Assembly (NCBI GenBank): GCA_001899805.1
Contig: MKWP01000001.1
Coordinates: 5,001-69,000 of the forward strand
DNA from: Lysobacterales bacterium 66-474
GTDB taxonomy: Bacteria; Pseudomonadota; Gammaproteobacteria; Xanthomonadales; Rhodanobacteraceae
Direction: 5' to 3'
DNA length: 64,000 bases
Shown: positions 38,030-47,796 of the stretch, one piece after another
How the letters are laid out: every line of letters begins with the position of its first letter
Position numbering within the stretch: position 1 is the first letter of the stretch
Program-made: the position numbers and the translations under genes
The notes under the pieces: generated by a model
What the model saw: the letters and a program-made list of their open reading frames with translations, nothing else
What the model was told of the DNA's origin: nothing
Database searches by the model: none

Positions 38030-39070
38030 GTGGCGGTGACGATCAAAGACGTTGCCCGGGAGGCGAAGGTTTCTGTGGCTACCGTGTCACGGGCGTTGAA
38101 TGGCAGCGCCGGGGTTACCCCGGGCACGCGCGCGCGCATCGAGCGCGCGGCCGCACGCCTGCGTTACGTGCCGATGGGCGCGGCGCGCAGCCTGGTCACC
38201 CGCCGCACGCAAGCGGTGGGCGCGTTGCTGCCCGACCTGTTCGGCGAATTCTTTTCCGAACTGATCCGCGGCATCGACCTCGCCGCCCGCGCGCACGGCC
38301 TGCACCTGCTGGTCTCCAGTTCGCACGGCGACGCCGACGAAGCCGCCGCCGCGCTGCGCGCGATGCAGGGTCGCGTGGACGGCCTGCTGATCATGTGGCC
38401 GCACGCGGAACCGGGCTTCCTGCGCAAGCATCTTTCCGATTCCCTGCCCGCGGTGCTGATCGACAGCGCCTTGCGTGAACGCCGCTGCGCGCGCGTCAAC
38501 AACGACGATTACGGCGGCGCGCGCGCGATGACCGAGCACCTGCTCGCGAACGGCCATCGCGCCCTGGCCTTCATCGAAGGGCCCGCGGCCAACCATGACG
38601 CCCGCGAACGCCGGCGCGGTTTCGACGACACCGTCGCCGGCCGGCGCGGGGTGAGCGCGCGCTACCTGCAAGGCGATTACAGCGAGGAATCGGGCTACCG
38701 CGCGGGGCGCACCCTGCTGGCGGCGCGCAAGCGCCCGGACGCGGTGTTTGCCGCCAACGACATGATGGCGATCGGTTGCCTGTCGGCCTTCAACGAGGCC
38801 GGCGTGAACGTGCCCGGCGACATCGCGCTGGCGGGCTTCGACGACATTCCGATCGCGCGCTACATGCATCCGCCCCTGACCACCGTGCGGATCAGGATCG
38901 CGGAACTCGGACACGCCGCGCTGGAGCGGCTGGTGACGCAAATGGCCGCGCCGGAAACCCCGGAAGCGGATCTCACGACGATGGCGTGCGAAGTGGTGGT
39001 GCGCGCCTCGTGCGGGTCGCGGGCGCCTCCGGCCGCACGCAAGCAACCAGAGTTCCACACACACAACTGA
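38030..39070 (+). CDS. LacI-family repressor of the glucan island
   Basis: A 346-residue sugar-responsive regulator. The N-terminal helix-turn-helix and hinge are clear (VTIKDVAREAKVSVATVSRALNG, residues 3-25), then the periplasmic-binding-protein-like core with AVGALLPDLFGEFFSELIRG and DAVFAANDMMAIGCLSAFNEAGVNVPGDIALAGFDDIPIARYM. GTG 38030 is the start: AAGGGGAG stands five bases upstream, and the upstream open frame contains the operator. Neighbouring genes and the two operators place it as repressor of the receptor, glucanase, ABC importer and glucosidase. Confidence 0.93.
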   Translation: MAVTIKDVAREAKVSVATVSRALNGSAGVTPGTRARIERAAARLRYVPMGAARSLVTRRTQAVGALLPDLFGEFFSELIRGIDLAARAHGLHLLVSSSHGDADEAAAALRAMQGRVDGLLIMWPHAEPGFLRKHLSDSLPAVLIDSALRERRCARVNNDDYGGARAMTEHLLANGHRALAFIEGPAANHDARERRRGFDDTVAGRRGVSARYLQGDYSEESGYRAGRTLLAARKRPDAVFAANDMMAIGCLSAFNEAGVNVPGDIALAGFDDIPIARYMHPPLTTVRIRIAELGHAALERLVTQMAAPETPEADLTTMACEVVVRASCGSRAPPAARKQPEFHTHN

Positions 39071-39096
39071 CCACCCGAATGTGCGCTGGAGGGATC

Positions 39097-42000
39097 ATGA
39101 AAAACCAAACGAGACTGCGGAAAAAGCTGCTGGCGGCGCTGGTCACGAGCAGCGTTGCCGCTGCCGCGGCGCTGCCCACGATGGTCTGGGCGCAATCGGC
39201 GAATGCCAACCTGCGCGGCACGGCGCCGCCCAACGCGCAGATCACCGCGCGTAACGTCGCCACCGGAGAGGTGCGCGTCACCAAAGCCTCCGGGAACGGC
39301 GGCTACGTACTGGTGGGCCTGCCGCCCGGCACCTGGCGTGTCGATGCCGGCCCCGGCACCGAGCAGACGGTGACGCTGTCGGTCGCATCCACAGGCACCT
39401 TGAATCTCACGACGGCCGCCGCGCCGGCCACTCCTCCGCCGCAGACGCTGGCCGCGGTGCAGGTCGTGGGCAGGCCGCTGTTCGACATGAAGACCTCGCA
39501 GGTGGGTGAAACCGTCTCACAGCACCAGATCCAGACCATGCCGCAAATCACGCGCAACTTCCTGGAGTTTGCCGACACCGTGCCGGGCATGATTTTCACG
39601 GTCGAGCAGAACGGTAACACTTCGCTGCGAAGCGGCGCCCAGAACGTCAACGGGGTAAATGTCTTCATCGACGGCGTGAGCCAGAAGGGCTACGTGCGCG
39701 GAGGCGGCATCGCCGGCCAGGAAGCCAGCCGGGGCAACCCGTTCCCGGAGCTCGCGATCGGCCAGTACAAGGTGATCACATCCAATTACAAGGCCGAGTA
39801 CGACCAGCTTTCCAGCGCAGCGGTCACCGCGGTGACCAAATCCGGCACCAACGAGTTCCACGGCGAGGTGTACGGCAACTACACCGACGACAGCTACCGC
39901 GACATGACGCCTTCGGAAAAGGCATCGGGCACCAAGGCAACGTCGGTCAGCAAGGAGTACGGCTTCTCGCTGGGCGGACCGATCATCAAGGACAAGATGC
40001 ACTTCTTCATCACCAATTCGGTGAAGCGCTTCGTCACGCCCACCACGGTGGTACCCGGGGTGAGCGACGTGCCGGGGATCGAAGGCCTGCTGCCGCCGGA
40101 TGCGCAGGCGCAAATAGTGCCATCGAGCGTGCCGTTTTTCGAGAACCTGTTCTTCGGCAAACTGGACTGGGAACCCACCGACAACGACCGGCTCGAATTG
40201 CGTGCGCAGATCCGCCGCGAAAAACAGATCGGCGAGGTCGGCGGCACGGGCACTTCGTCACACGGCATCGATACCAAGAACGACGTCAAACGCTATGAAC
40301 TGTACTGGTCGCACAGCACCGACGCGTGGTTCAACGAAGCCCTGCTGACCTACCAGAACGCGTTCTGGGTTCCGTCGCCGATCACGCTGGGTGTCGGCCA
40401 GACCTACACCTATGGCCCGGAAAACAACGCAACGATCCTGCAGACCGGGGCGCCCGATCCCCGCGCCGGCCAGAACAAGGGCCAGAAGGGTCCAGGCTTC
40501 AAGGACGACCTGACCTTCACCGACTTCCACTGGCTCGGCGACCATGTCGTCAAGGCCGGCATCCGTTACCAACGGATCGAACTGGTGGCGCAGGACGCCG
40601 GCGACAACACCGCGTCGGCGTACTACAACGTGTGCACGACGGTCCCCGCCACGAACTGCCCGGCCGGCAGTACGGTCGGCACCTCGCCGATCCCGTACCA
40701 GATCGTGTTTGGGGCGCCATCAGTAGGCCTGAGTCCAATCGTGCGCTCTACAGACAATCAGTACGGCGCCTACATCCAGGACGACTGGACTGTCAACGAC
40801 CACCTCACCTTCAATCTTGGCCTGCGCTGGGACATGGAGCACAACAACTCCTATCTCAACTGGGTGACCCCGGCCAACGTCGTTGCTGCGTTCCAGGCCC
40901 AGGATCCGAATGCCCCCGCCGGCCAGACCTATGCGCAATCGCTTGCGCTCGGCGGCGTCAACATCAACGACTACATCTCGAACGGCCACAACCGCAGCCC
41001 CAAGAAGGACGAATGGCAGCCGCGACTGGGCTTCTCCTACGACCTCAACGGCGACCAGCAGCACGTAGTCTTCGGAGGCGTGGGCCGCTCCTACGACCGC
41101 AACCTCTACGACTACCTGCAACTGGAGCAGACCAAGTTCGCGCTGGACCAGTTCACGTTCAATTTCAGCGGACCCGGGCAGCCCTGCCTGTCAGCGCCCT
41201 GCACCCCGTGGGACCCGAAATACCTCGATCTCGCCAACCTTCAGGCGTTGGTGCAGGGCACCAACGAAGGCAAGGAAGTCGACATGATCAACAACGACAT
41301 CAAGGTGCCGTATTCCGACCAGTTCAGCCTCGGCATGCGCAACAGGCTCGGCGACTGGAACACCAGCGCCACGGTGGCGCGCGTGATCAGCAAGGACGGG
41401 TTCGCGTTCACGCTGGGCAACCGTTATCCCAATGGCGCGTTCTGGATGAACGGCGGCCAGCCCTGGGGCAACGGCATCCCGGGTTTCGGCTCATTGATCA
41501 TCGGCAACAGCGGCATCGAGACCCGCAGCACCCAGGTGTTGCTGTATGCGGAAAAGCCCTACACCCGGGAATCCGGCTGGGGCGTCACCGTGGCCTACAC
41601 CTATACGAATGCCCACCAGAACCGCGACATCAACGAGCACTATTCGTTCGACGAGGCAACCATCCAGGATTACCCGTTCATCCTTTCGAATTCCGCGCCG
41701 AAACATCGCCTGGTCGCCACCGGCGTGGTCGACATTCCCTGGGACATCACCTTGTCGGCCAAGCTGACCCTGGCCACGCCGACCCCGCTCAATGACCTCG
41801 CCTGTTACGGCGCGACTTTCCCGAACGGCAGTGGATGCATACCTGCCGCGGCCATCCCCAGCGGTGGCAAACGGTTCATGATCGGTGGACCGATCTGGGG
41901 CTATCGCGACATCGACTTCTCCGCGATCAAGAACATCCGGATCACCGACAGCGTCAACTGGTATCTGCGCTTGGACATCCTCAACGCCTTCAATTACAAG

Positions 42001-42129
42001 AACTACATCAACACCACGGGAAATTGGGGATCGAATGGCGTGTACAACCCGATGTTCGCCTACAACACCACCGGCGACATCACCGGTGTGCCGCGCACGT
42101 TCAAGTTCACGATGGGGGTGAGGTGGTAA
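39097..42129 (+). CDS. TonB-dependent receptor, Oar-like, with carboxypeptidase-regulatory-like N-domain
   Basis: A 1010-residue outer-membrane receptor. After the signal peptide (AALPTMVWAQ, residue 33) comes a CarboxypepD_reg-like beta domain (TAPPNAQITARNVATGEVRVTKASGNGGYVLVGLPPGTW), the TonB-box region and plug (LAAVQVVGRPLFDMKTSQVGETVS, FIDGVSQKGYVRGG), and a 22-strand-type barrel ending in FKFTMGVRW. Oar-like receptors in Xanthomonadales take up large or complex nutrients. GGAGGG precedes the ATG and a strong terminator follows. The link to glucan uptake is inferred from the surrounding genes. Confidence 0.92.
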   Translation: MKNQTRLRKKLLAALVTSSVAAAAALPTMVWAQSANANLRGTAPPNAQITARNVATGEVRVTKASGNGGYVLVGLPPGTWRVDAGPGTEQTVTLSVASTGTLNLTTAAAPATPPPQTLAAVQVVGRPLFDMKTSQVGETVSQHQIQTMPQITRNFLEFADTVPGMIFTVEQNGNTSLRSGAQNVNGVNVFIDGVSQKGYVRGGGIAGQEASRGNPFPELAIGQYKVITSNYKAEYDQLSSAAVTAVTKSGTNEFHGEVYGNYTDDSYRDMTPSEKASGTKATSVSKEYGFSLGGPIIKDKMHFFITNSVKRFVTPTTVVPGVSDVPGIEGLLPPDAQAQIVPSSVPFFENLFFGKLDWEPTDNDRLELRAQIRREKQIGEVGGTGTSSHGIDTKNDVKRYELYWSHSTDAWFNEALLTYQNAFWVPSPITLGVGQTYTYGPENNATILQTGAPDPRAGQNKGQKGPGFKDDLTFTDFHWLGDHVVKAGIRYQRIELVAQDAGDNTASAYYNVCTTVPATNCPAGSTVGTSPIPYQIVFGAPSVGLSPIVRSTDNQYGAYIQDDWTVNDHLTFNLGLRWDMEHNNSYLNWVTPANVVAAFQAQDPNAPAGQTYAQSLALGGVNINDYISNGHNRSPKKDEWQPRLGFSYDLNGDQQHVVFGGVGRSYDRNLYDYLQLEQTKFALDQFTFNFSGPGQPCLSAPCTPWDPKYLDLANLQALVQGTNEGKEVDMINNDIKVPYSDQFSLGMRNRLGDWNTSATVARVISKDGFAFTLGNRYPNGAFWMNGGQPWGNGIPGFGSLIIGNSGIETRSTQVLLYAEKPYTRESGWGVTVAYTYTNAHQNRDINEHYSFDEATIQDYPFILSNSAPKHRLVATGVVDIPWDITLSAKLTLATPTPLNDLACYGATFPNGSGCIPAAAIPSGGKRFMIGGPIWGYRDIDFSAIKNIRITDSVNWYLRLDILNAFNYKNYINTTGNWGSNGVYNPMFAYNTTGDITGVPRTFKFTMGVRW

Positions 42130-42162
42130 CAGCGCGTCTCCTCATCGAACAGGCTGCCAGCG

Positions 42163-42203
42163 AAAGGCGGGCTCGATACTCTCCAAGGGCCCGCCTTTTT
42201 TTT
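42163..42203 (+). terminator. Rho-independent terminator after the receptor gene
   Basis: AAAGGCGGGC (42163-42172) pairs with GCCCGCCTTT (42189-42198) and is followed by a run of eight T. It should separate the highly expressed receptor from the downstream genes, which then need read-through or their own promoter. Confidence 0.92.
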
Positions 42204-42229
42204 CACATGCACTGCAGCGAACGGGCAGC

Positions 42230-43738
42230 ATGAACGCTTCACCCATCCACGACATCGTGATCGTCGGCGGCGGCACCGCGGGCTGGATGGCCGCGGCGGC
42301 GCTGGCACGCGTGTTCCCCGGCAAGCTGTCGATCCGGCTGATCGAATCCGAACAGATCGGCACGGTCGGCGTGGGCGAAGCCACCGTGCCGCATCTGAAA
42401 GCGTTCAACCAATTGCTGCAAATCGACGAGGCCGAGTTCGTCCGCACGGTCAAGGGCACCTTCAAGCTCGGGATCGAGTTCGTCGACTGGGCGCGGATCG
42501 GCGACCGTTATTTCCATGGCTTTGGCACCATTGGCCACGACCACGACCTGCTGCCTTTCCATCAGTACTGGATCAAGGCACATCAGCAAGGCATCGCGGC
42601 CGAGCTCGGCGAGTATTCGCTGCACACCAGGGCCGGCCCAAATGGAAAATTCATGGTCTCGGCCACCGATGTGCCGGCGAACTCGCCGTTGGCCGACATC
42701 GCCTACGCCTACCATTTCGACGCCGGCCTGTACGCGAAATACCTGCGGCGCTATGCCGAGCAGCGCGGCGTGCACAGGACCGAAGGCAAGGTCGCGCGTG
42801 TCGAACAACGCGGCGAGGACGGTTTCGTGGAGGCGGTGGTGCTGGAAAGCGGCGAACGCATTGCAGGCGAACTGTTCCTCGACTGCTCCGGGTTCCGCGG
42901 CCTGCTGATTGAACAAACCCTGCACGCGGGCTACGAGGACTGGTCGCACTGGCTGCCCTGCAACCGCGCGGTCGCGGTGGCCTGCGAAACTTCCGGGCCG
43001 CCCACGCCGTTCGTGCGTTGCACCGCGCGCGAGGCCGGCTGGACCTGGCGGATACCGCTGCAGCACCGCGTCGGCAACGGCTACGTGTATTCCAGTTCGT
43101 ACCTCAGCGACGACGAAGCCGCGGCGACGCTGCTGAAGCAACTCGACGCCCCGGCGCTGGGCGATCCGCGCGTGCTGCGCTTCACCGCCGGACAACGCAG
43201 GAAAACCTGGGACAGGAACGTCGTCGCGATCGGCTTGGCCGCGGGCTTCCTCGAACCGCTGGAGTCGACGGCGATCTATTTGATCCAGTCCGGCATCGCG
43301 CGGCTGGTGAACCTGTTCCCGGACACCAGCTTCGATCCGGTGGTGATCGAGCGCTACAACGCGCAGACCGCGTTCGAGATCGAGCGCATCCGCGATTTCA
43401 TCATCCTGCATTTCTGCGCCACCGAACGCGACGACACGCCGTTCTGGAATTACTGCCGCAACATGGACATTCCGGCGCCGCTGGCCGACAACATCCGGCT
43501 GTTCCGCGACAGCGGGCGCTTCTATCGCAACGCCGAGGAAATGTTCGCGCTGACCAGCTGGGTGGAAGTGATGATCGGCCAGCACATCCTGCCGCGCACG
43601 TACCACCCGGCGGTCGACCAGCTTTCCGACGCCGAACTGAAGCAACTGATGGACGGCGTGCAACGCGTGATCGCGGCCTGCGTCGAGGCGATGCCGAGCC
43701 ACCAGCAATTCATCGCGCGCTGCTGCGCGGCGGTCTGA
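42230..43738 (+). CDS. Flavin-dependent tryptophan halogenase family protein
   Basis: A 502-residue flavoprotein. It has the FAD fold VGGGTAGWMAAAAL (residue 12), the family sequence GVGEATVP, the strictly conserved lysine at residue 79 (TFKLGIEF, equal to PrnA Lys79), the halogenase motif WTWRIPLQHR and EPLESTAIYLIQ with Glu345, equivalent to PrnA Glu346. All residues for forming and using hypochlorous acid are therefore present. Such genes recur beside Xanthomonadales TonB-receptor sugar loci without a known biosynthetic partner, and the substrate is unknown. It starts 27 bp after the receptor terminator. Confidence 0.93.
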   Translation: MNASPIHDIVIVGGGTAGWMAAAALARVFPGKLSIRLIESEQIGTVGVGEATVPHLKAFNQLLQIDEAEFVRTVKGTFKLGIEFVDWARIGDRYFHGFGTIGHDHDLLPFHQYWIKAHQQGIAAELGEYSLHTRAGPNGKFMVSATDVPANSPLADIAYAYHFDAGLYAKYLRRYAEQRGVHRTEGKVARVEQRGEDGFVEAVVLESGERIAGELFLDCSGFRGLLIEQTLHAGYEDWSHWLPCNRAVAVACETSGPPTPFVRCTAREAGWTWRIPLQHRVGNGYVYSSSYLSDDEAAATLLKQLDAPALGDPRVLRFTAGQRRKTWDRNVVAIGLAAGFLEPLESTAIYLIQSGIARLVNLFPDTSFDPVVIERYNAQTAFEIERIRDFIILHFCATERDDTPFWNYCRNMDIPAPLADNIRLFRDSGRFYRNAEEMFALTSWVEVMIGQHILPRTYHPAVDQLSDAELKQLMDGVQRVIAACVEAMPSHQQFIARCCAAV

Positions 43739-43751
43739 CCGGGATCGCGGC

Positions 43752-44909
43752 GTGCGTTTTCACGGAAAAAGGCGGTTCGCGACAATGCTGCAGCGGCTTC
43801 GCGGCGGCTTGGGCGCGGGCTGGCTGGCGCTGTTCGTGGCGGTGTCGTCCAGCGCAGCCACGGCGCACGCGCCGGCGGGCGACGTACACGCAACTGGCTC
43901 GCTGCAAGGCGCCGCGTATCGCATCGACGTGCCCGCGCACTGGAACCACAAGCTGGTCGTGTTCTACCACGGCACCAGCGACGCGCCGGTGGCATTCCGC
44001 GCCGGCGACGCGCCATCGCCGATGTTCGCGCCGATGCTGGATGCCGGTTACGCCGTGATCCAGTCGGGCTATTCGGAAGGCGGCTGGGCCATCGACGCGG
44101 GCGCCGCCGACAGCGAACGCCTGCGCGAGGCCTTCGTGCGCCGTTACGGCAAGCCCGTGCAAACCCTCGCGATCGGCATGTCGATGGGCGGCACGCTGGT
44201 CGTGGCGGCGCTCGAGCGCCGGCCCGGCATCTACGCCGGCGCGCTGTCGATGTGCGGTGCGATCGAGCCCAGCGATCGCCTGATCTCCCGCGACTTCGCC
44301 TTGCGCGCGGCGTTCGACCATTACTTTCCCGGCCTGCTCGGCGCGCTGGTGCCGGTGCCGGCGGACTATCGCGACGACGCCGCGACCACGGCGAAGATCG
44401 CCGCCGCGTTGCGCGCGAACCCCGGGGCGCGCGACGCGTTGCTGCGCTGGTACGGCGCGGCGGATGCCGACAACCTCGCACCCGTGATCGCCTCGATCGG
44501 CGACGAGATGCGCGACCTGCAGCAGCGCACGCACGGGAATCCGGTCGGCAACGCGAACCTGGTCTACGTCGGTTCCGGCGATGACGACGCCCTGAACGAC
44601 GGCGTGCGTCGCTACCGCGCCGATGCCATGGCCGCGGCCTGGCTGGCCCATCGCTACACGCCCAGCGGCCGCCTGCCGCGTCCGTTGCTTGAACTGCACG
44701 ACGTCGGCGACCCGCTGGTGCCCGCCGCCAGCACGTTTGAATACGCGCTGGCGATGCAGCGCGCCGGGCGCGCCGACAGCTTCGTCCAGCAATACGTCCA
44801 CCACGAGGGCCACTGCGTGTTCACACCCGCACAGATCGGCACGGCATTCCGCGAACTCACCGACTGGGTCGACGCGGGGCGTCGCCCGCGCGCGGGACGG
44901 CTGCCATGA
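43752..44909 (+). CDS. Secreted alpha/beta hydrolase
   Basis: A 385-residue protein, exported (hydrophobic GWLALFVAVSSSAATAHA). The hydrolase fold shows WNHKLVVFYHGTS (oxyanion strand), the nucleophile elbow GMSMGGT, and near the C-terminus LELHDVGDPLVPAAST and HHEGHCVFTP for the Asp and His. The C-terminal part resembles PHB-depolymerase/esterase-type enzymes; an esterase that removes acyl groups from the glucan would fit the context but is a guess. GTG 43752 is used; an ATG at 43785 in the same frame gives a shorter signal and is equally possible. Its stop overlaps the next start (ATGA). Confidence 0.8.
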   Translation: MRFHGKRRFATMLQRLRGGLGAGWLALFVAVSSSAATAHAPAGDVHATGSLQGAAYRIDVPAHWNHKLVVFYHGTSDAPVAFRAGDAPSPMFAPMLDAGYAVIQSGYSEGGWAIDAGAADSERLREAFVRRYGKPVQTLAIGMSMGGTLVVAALERRPGIYAGALSMCGAIEPSDRLISRDFALRAAFDHYFPGLLGALVPVPADYRDDAATTAKIAAALRANPGARDALLRWYGAADADNLAPVIASIGDEMRDLQQRTHGNPVGNANLVYVGSGDDDALNDGVRRYRADAMAAAWLAHRYTPSGRLPRPLLELHDVGDPLVPAASTFEYALAMQRAGRADSFVQQYVHHEGHCVFTPAQIGTAFRELTDWVDAGRRPRAGRLP

Positions 44910-46471
44910 CGGCGCGGATCACGCACGCGTCGCGCGTCGTCCTGTTGGGCTTGCGCCAGGCCGGCTTCGGCGCATTGTTCGGGCTGCTGGTGCTGCTCTC
45001 CGCACCGCCGGCGCAGGCGCAACGCGCCGAGCCGACACCGGCCGTCCATGCCACGACGCCGTCGCTCGACGACATCGAGCACCGCACCTTCCGGTTCTTC
45101 TGGCAAACCGCCAACCCGGACAACGGGTTGGTGCCGGACCACTGGCCGCGCGAGGCGGGCAAGCCCTACTTTTCCAGCATCGCCGCCGTGGGTTTCGCGC
45201 TGACCGCGTATCCGATCGGCGTCGAACGTGGCTGGATCACGCGCGCGCAGGCCCGCCAGCGCGTGCTGGCCACGCTGCGCTTCTTCGCCAATGCGCCGCA
45301 GGGCGACAGCGAGGACGGCGACTCCGGCTACCACGGATTCTTCTACCACTTCCTCGACATGCAAACCGGCCTGCGTCACGGACGCTGGGTCGAGGTGTCG
45401 ACCATCGACACCACGCTGCTGATGGCTGGCGTGCTGTTCGACCAGACCTGGTTCGACCGCGACGATCCCGAGGAACGCGAGATCCGCAGGCTCGCCGACA
45501 AGCTGTATCGCGACGTGGACTGGAAGTGGGCGGAGGTACGCCCGCCCCTGATCAGCATGGGCTGGACGCCGGGCGGCAAGTTCATCCCGCACGACTGGAA
45601 GGGTTACGATGAAGCGATGATCCTGTACATCCTCGCGCTCGGCTCTCCCACCCACGCGGTGGAACCCGACGCGTGGACGGCCTGGACGTCCACCTACGAC
45701 GACAGCTGGGGCAGCTTCTACGACAGCCAGCCGCACATCGGATTCGCGCCGCTGTTCGGCCACCAGTACAGCCAAGCGTGGGTGGACTTCCGCGGCATCC
45801 GCGATGCGTTCATGCGCAAGCACGACATGGACTATTTCGAGAACAGCCGCCGCGCGGCGATCGGCCAGCGCAACTACGCGATCGCCAATCCGAAGCGCTT
45901 CACCGGCTACGGCGCCGACATCTGGGGACTGACCGCGTGCAACGGTCCCGGCAACACCGTCTGGGTGCGTCCCGACGGCGCCAGGATCGAGTTCTTCGGC
46001 TATCTCGCACGCGGCGCCGACGTCGGCCAGATCCTCGACGACGGCACCCTCGCGCCCACCGCGGCGATCGGGTCGATTGCATTCGCGCCGGAGCTGGTGC
46101 TGCCGGCGATCGACGCGATGTACAAGCGCTACGGCAAGTGGCTGTATTCCGAATACGGTTTCGTGGACGCGTTCAATCCGTCGTTCCGGCTCGACTCGCC
46201 GCTGCGCAGCGGCCGCGTGGTGCCCGGCGAAGGCTGGTTCGACAACGAATACCTCGGCATCGACCAGGGCCCGATCCTGCTGATGATCGAGAATTACCGC
46301 TCGGACTTCGTGTGGAAGGTGATGCGCAGGAATCCCTACATCCGGCGCGGGCTGGAACGCGCGGGCTTCACCGGCGGCTGGCTGGACGAAAAGCCCGCGA
46401 CGGAAACGGCGCAACGCGCCACGCCTTCCCATCGGCACGTTCGCGCGAAAGCACGCATCGCGGTGCCATGA
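44906..46471 (+). CDS. Glucoamylase-like family protein (probable GH144 beta-1,2-glucanase)
   Basis: A 521-residue secreted (alpha/alpha)6-type protein with signal sequence (ALFGLLVLLSAPPAQAQ). Conserved stretches are DDIEHRTFRFFWQTANPDNGLVPD, FSSIAAVGFALTAYPIGVERGW, GYHGFFYHFLDM, VSTIDTTLLMAGVLF, PHDWKGYDEAMILYILALGSPTH, GLTACNGP and GFVDAFNP...YLGIDQGPILLMIENYRS. This is the family formerly called glycoamylase (COG5368), in which characterised bacterial members (GH144) are endo-beta-1,2-glucanases. So the island may target beta-1,2-glucan or sophoro-oligosaccharides; GH144 and substrate are inferred from family memory. It overlaps both neighbours by 4 bp. Confidence 0.85.
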   Translation: MTARITHASRVVLLGLRQAGFGALFGLLVLLSAPPAQAQRAEPTPAVHATTPSLDDIEHRTFRFFWQTANPDNGLVPDHWPREAGKPYFSSIAAVGFALTAYPIGVERGWITRAQARQRVLATLRFFANAPQGDSEDGDSGYHGFFYHFLDMQTGLRHGRWVEVSTIDTTLLMAGVLFDQTWFDRDDPEEREIRRLADKLYRDVDWKWAEVRPPLISMGWTPGGKFIPHDWKGYDEAMILYILALGSPTHAVEPDAWTAWTSTYDDSWGSFYDSQPHIGFAPLFGHQYSQAWVDFRGIRDAFMRKHDMDYFENSRRAAIGQRNYAIANPKRFTGYGADIWGLTACNGPGNTVWVRPDGARIEFFGYLARGADVGQILDDGTLAPTAAIGSIAFAPELVLPAIDAMYKRYGKWLYSEYGFVDAFNPSFRLDSPLRSGRVVPGEGWFDNEYLGIDQGPILLMIENYRSDFVWKVMRRNPYIRRGLERAGFTGGWLDEKPATETAQRATPSHRHVRAKARIAVP

Positions 46472-47754
46472 AATTCGCGCGGCTGATCGGCATCGTGGCG
46501 CTCGCGGTCCTCGTGGCGCTGCCCGCCGGTTGTGCCGCGCCCGCACAACAAGGCATCACGCTGGAGTTCTGGACCATCGGCCCCGAAGGCGAGGCGGTGG
46601 CGCAACTGTTGCCGGCGTTCGAGCAGGCCAACCCCGGCATCCGCGTGCGCGTGCAACGGATTCCGCAGACCGCGGCGCACGAAAAACTGCTGACCGCCTA
46701 CGCCGGCGACTCGCTGCCCGACGTCGTCCAGATCGGCAACACCTGGATCGCCGAGTTCGCCGCGCTGCATGCGCTGGAACCGCTGCAGGCGCGCGTCGCG
46801 CATTCCGGCGTGGTCCGCGCAGACGATTATTTCGCGAGCGCGTGGGCCACCAACCGCGTCGATGGCGCGTTGTACGGGATTCCCTGGTACATCGACACCC
46901 GGCTGTTGTTCTATCGCGTCGACCTGTTGCGCGAAGCCGGCTTCGCCGCGCCGCCGCGCGACTGGGCCGAGTGGCAGCAGCAGATGGACGCGATCCGCGC
47001 GAAGAGCGGCGACAAGCGCTGGGGCGCGCTGCTGCCGACCAACGAATACGACCAGTTGCTGGCGCTGGCCCTGCAGCAGCATGTGTCGCTGCTGCGCGAC
47101 GGCGGCCGCTACGGCAACTTCCAGAGCGCCGGCTTCAAGCGCACGCTTTCGTTCTACGTCGGCCTGTTCAAGCGCGGCGACGTGCCGCCCTGGACCAACG
47201 TGCAGGCAGGCAATCCGTGGCAGGCGTTCGGACGCGGCGACTTCGTGTTCTATTTCTCGGGGCCATGGAACATCGGCGAGTTCCGCAAGCGCCTGCCGGC
47301 CTCGCAACAGGACGACTGGTCCACCGCGCAACTGCCGGGACCTGGCGGCCCCGGTGATTCGGTGACGTATGGTTCCAGCCTCGCGATCCCGCGCACGTCC
47401 AGGCACCAGGATGCCGCGTGGCAACTGGTCGAATACCTGTCGCGACCCGACGTGCAGGTGCGTTTCTACGAACTGCTCGGTGACCTGCCGGCGCGGCGTT
47501 CGGCGTGGCAAGACTCCACGCTGCAAGGCGATCCGAAACTGCGTGCCTTCCACGCACAACTCGAACACATGCGTCCAACGCCGCCGGTGCCCGAGTGGGA
47601 ACAGATCGTCAACATGATGCAGCAGGTCGCCGCGCGTGCGGTGGCAGGGCAACTGAGCATCGACCAGGCCACCGCGCAGATGGACGCCGAGGCGGCTACG
47701 ATCCTCGCCAAGCGGCGCTGGGTGCTGGATCGGCAACATGGGCACGCGCAATGA
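46468..47754 (+). CDS. Sugar ABC transporter substrate-binding lipoprotein
   Basis: A 428-residue family 1 solute-binding protein. The lipobox LPAGC puts Cys at about residue 22. The mature part begins ITLEFWTIGPEGEAVAQLLPAFEQANPGIRV, with SLPDVVQIGNTWIAEF, the ligand-contact segments YGIPWYIDTRLLFYR and WQAFGRGDFVFYFSGPWNIGEF. This is the layout of disaccharide or oligosaccharide binders. It is translationally coupled to the glucanase (ATGA). A 220-bp spacer containing a dispersed repeat separates it from its permeases. Confidence 0.93.
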   Translation: MKFARLIGIVALAVLVALPAGCAAPAQQGITLEFWTIGPEGEAVAQLLPAFEQANPGIRVRVQRIPQTAAHEKLLTAYAGDSLPDVVQIGNTWIAEFAALHALEPLQARVAHSGVVRADDYFASAWATNRVDGALYGIPWYIDTRLLFYRVDLLREAGFAAPPRDWAEWQQQMDAIRAKSGDKRWGALLPTNEYDQLLALALQQHVSLLRDGGRYGNFQSAGFKRTLSFYVGLFKRGDVPPWTNVQAGNPWQAFGRGDFVFYFSGPWNIGEFRKRLPASQQDDWSTAQLPGPGGPGDSVTYGSSLAIPRTSRHQDAAWQLVEYLSRPDVQVRFYELLGDLPARRSAWQDSTLQGDPKLRAFHAQLEHMRPTPPVPEWEQIVNMMQQVAARAVAGQLSIDQATAQMDAEAATILAKRRWVLDRQHGHAQ

Positions 47755-47796
47755 ACGGCGATGACCGGGTCGACGGTGAGGAACTGAAAGCAACTC

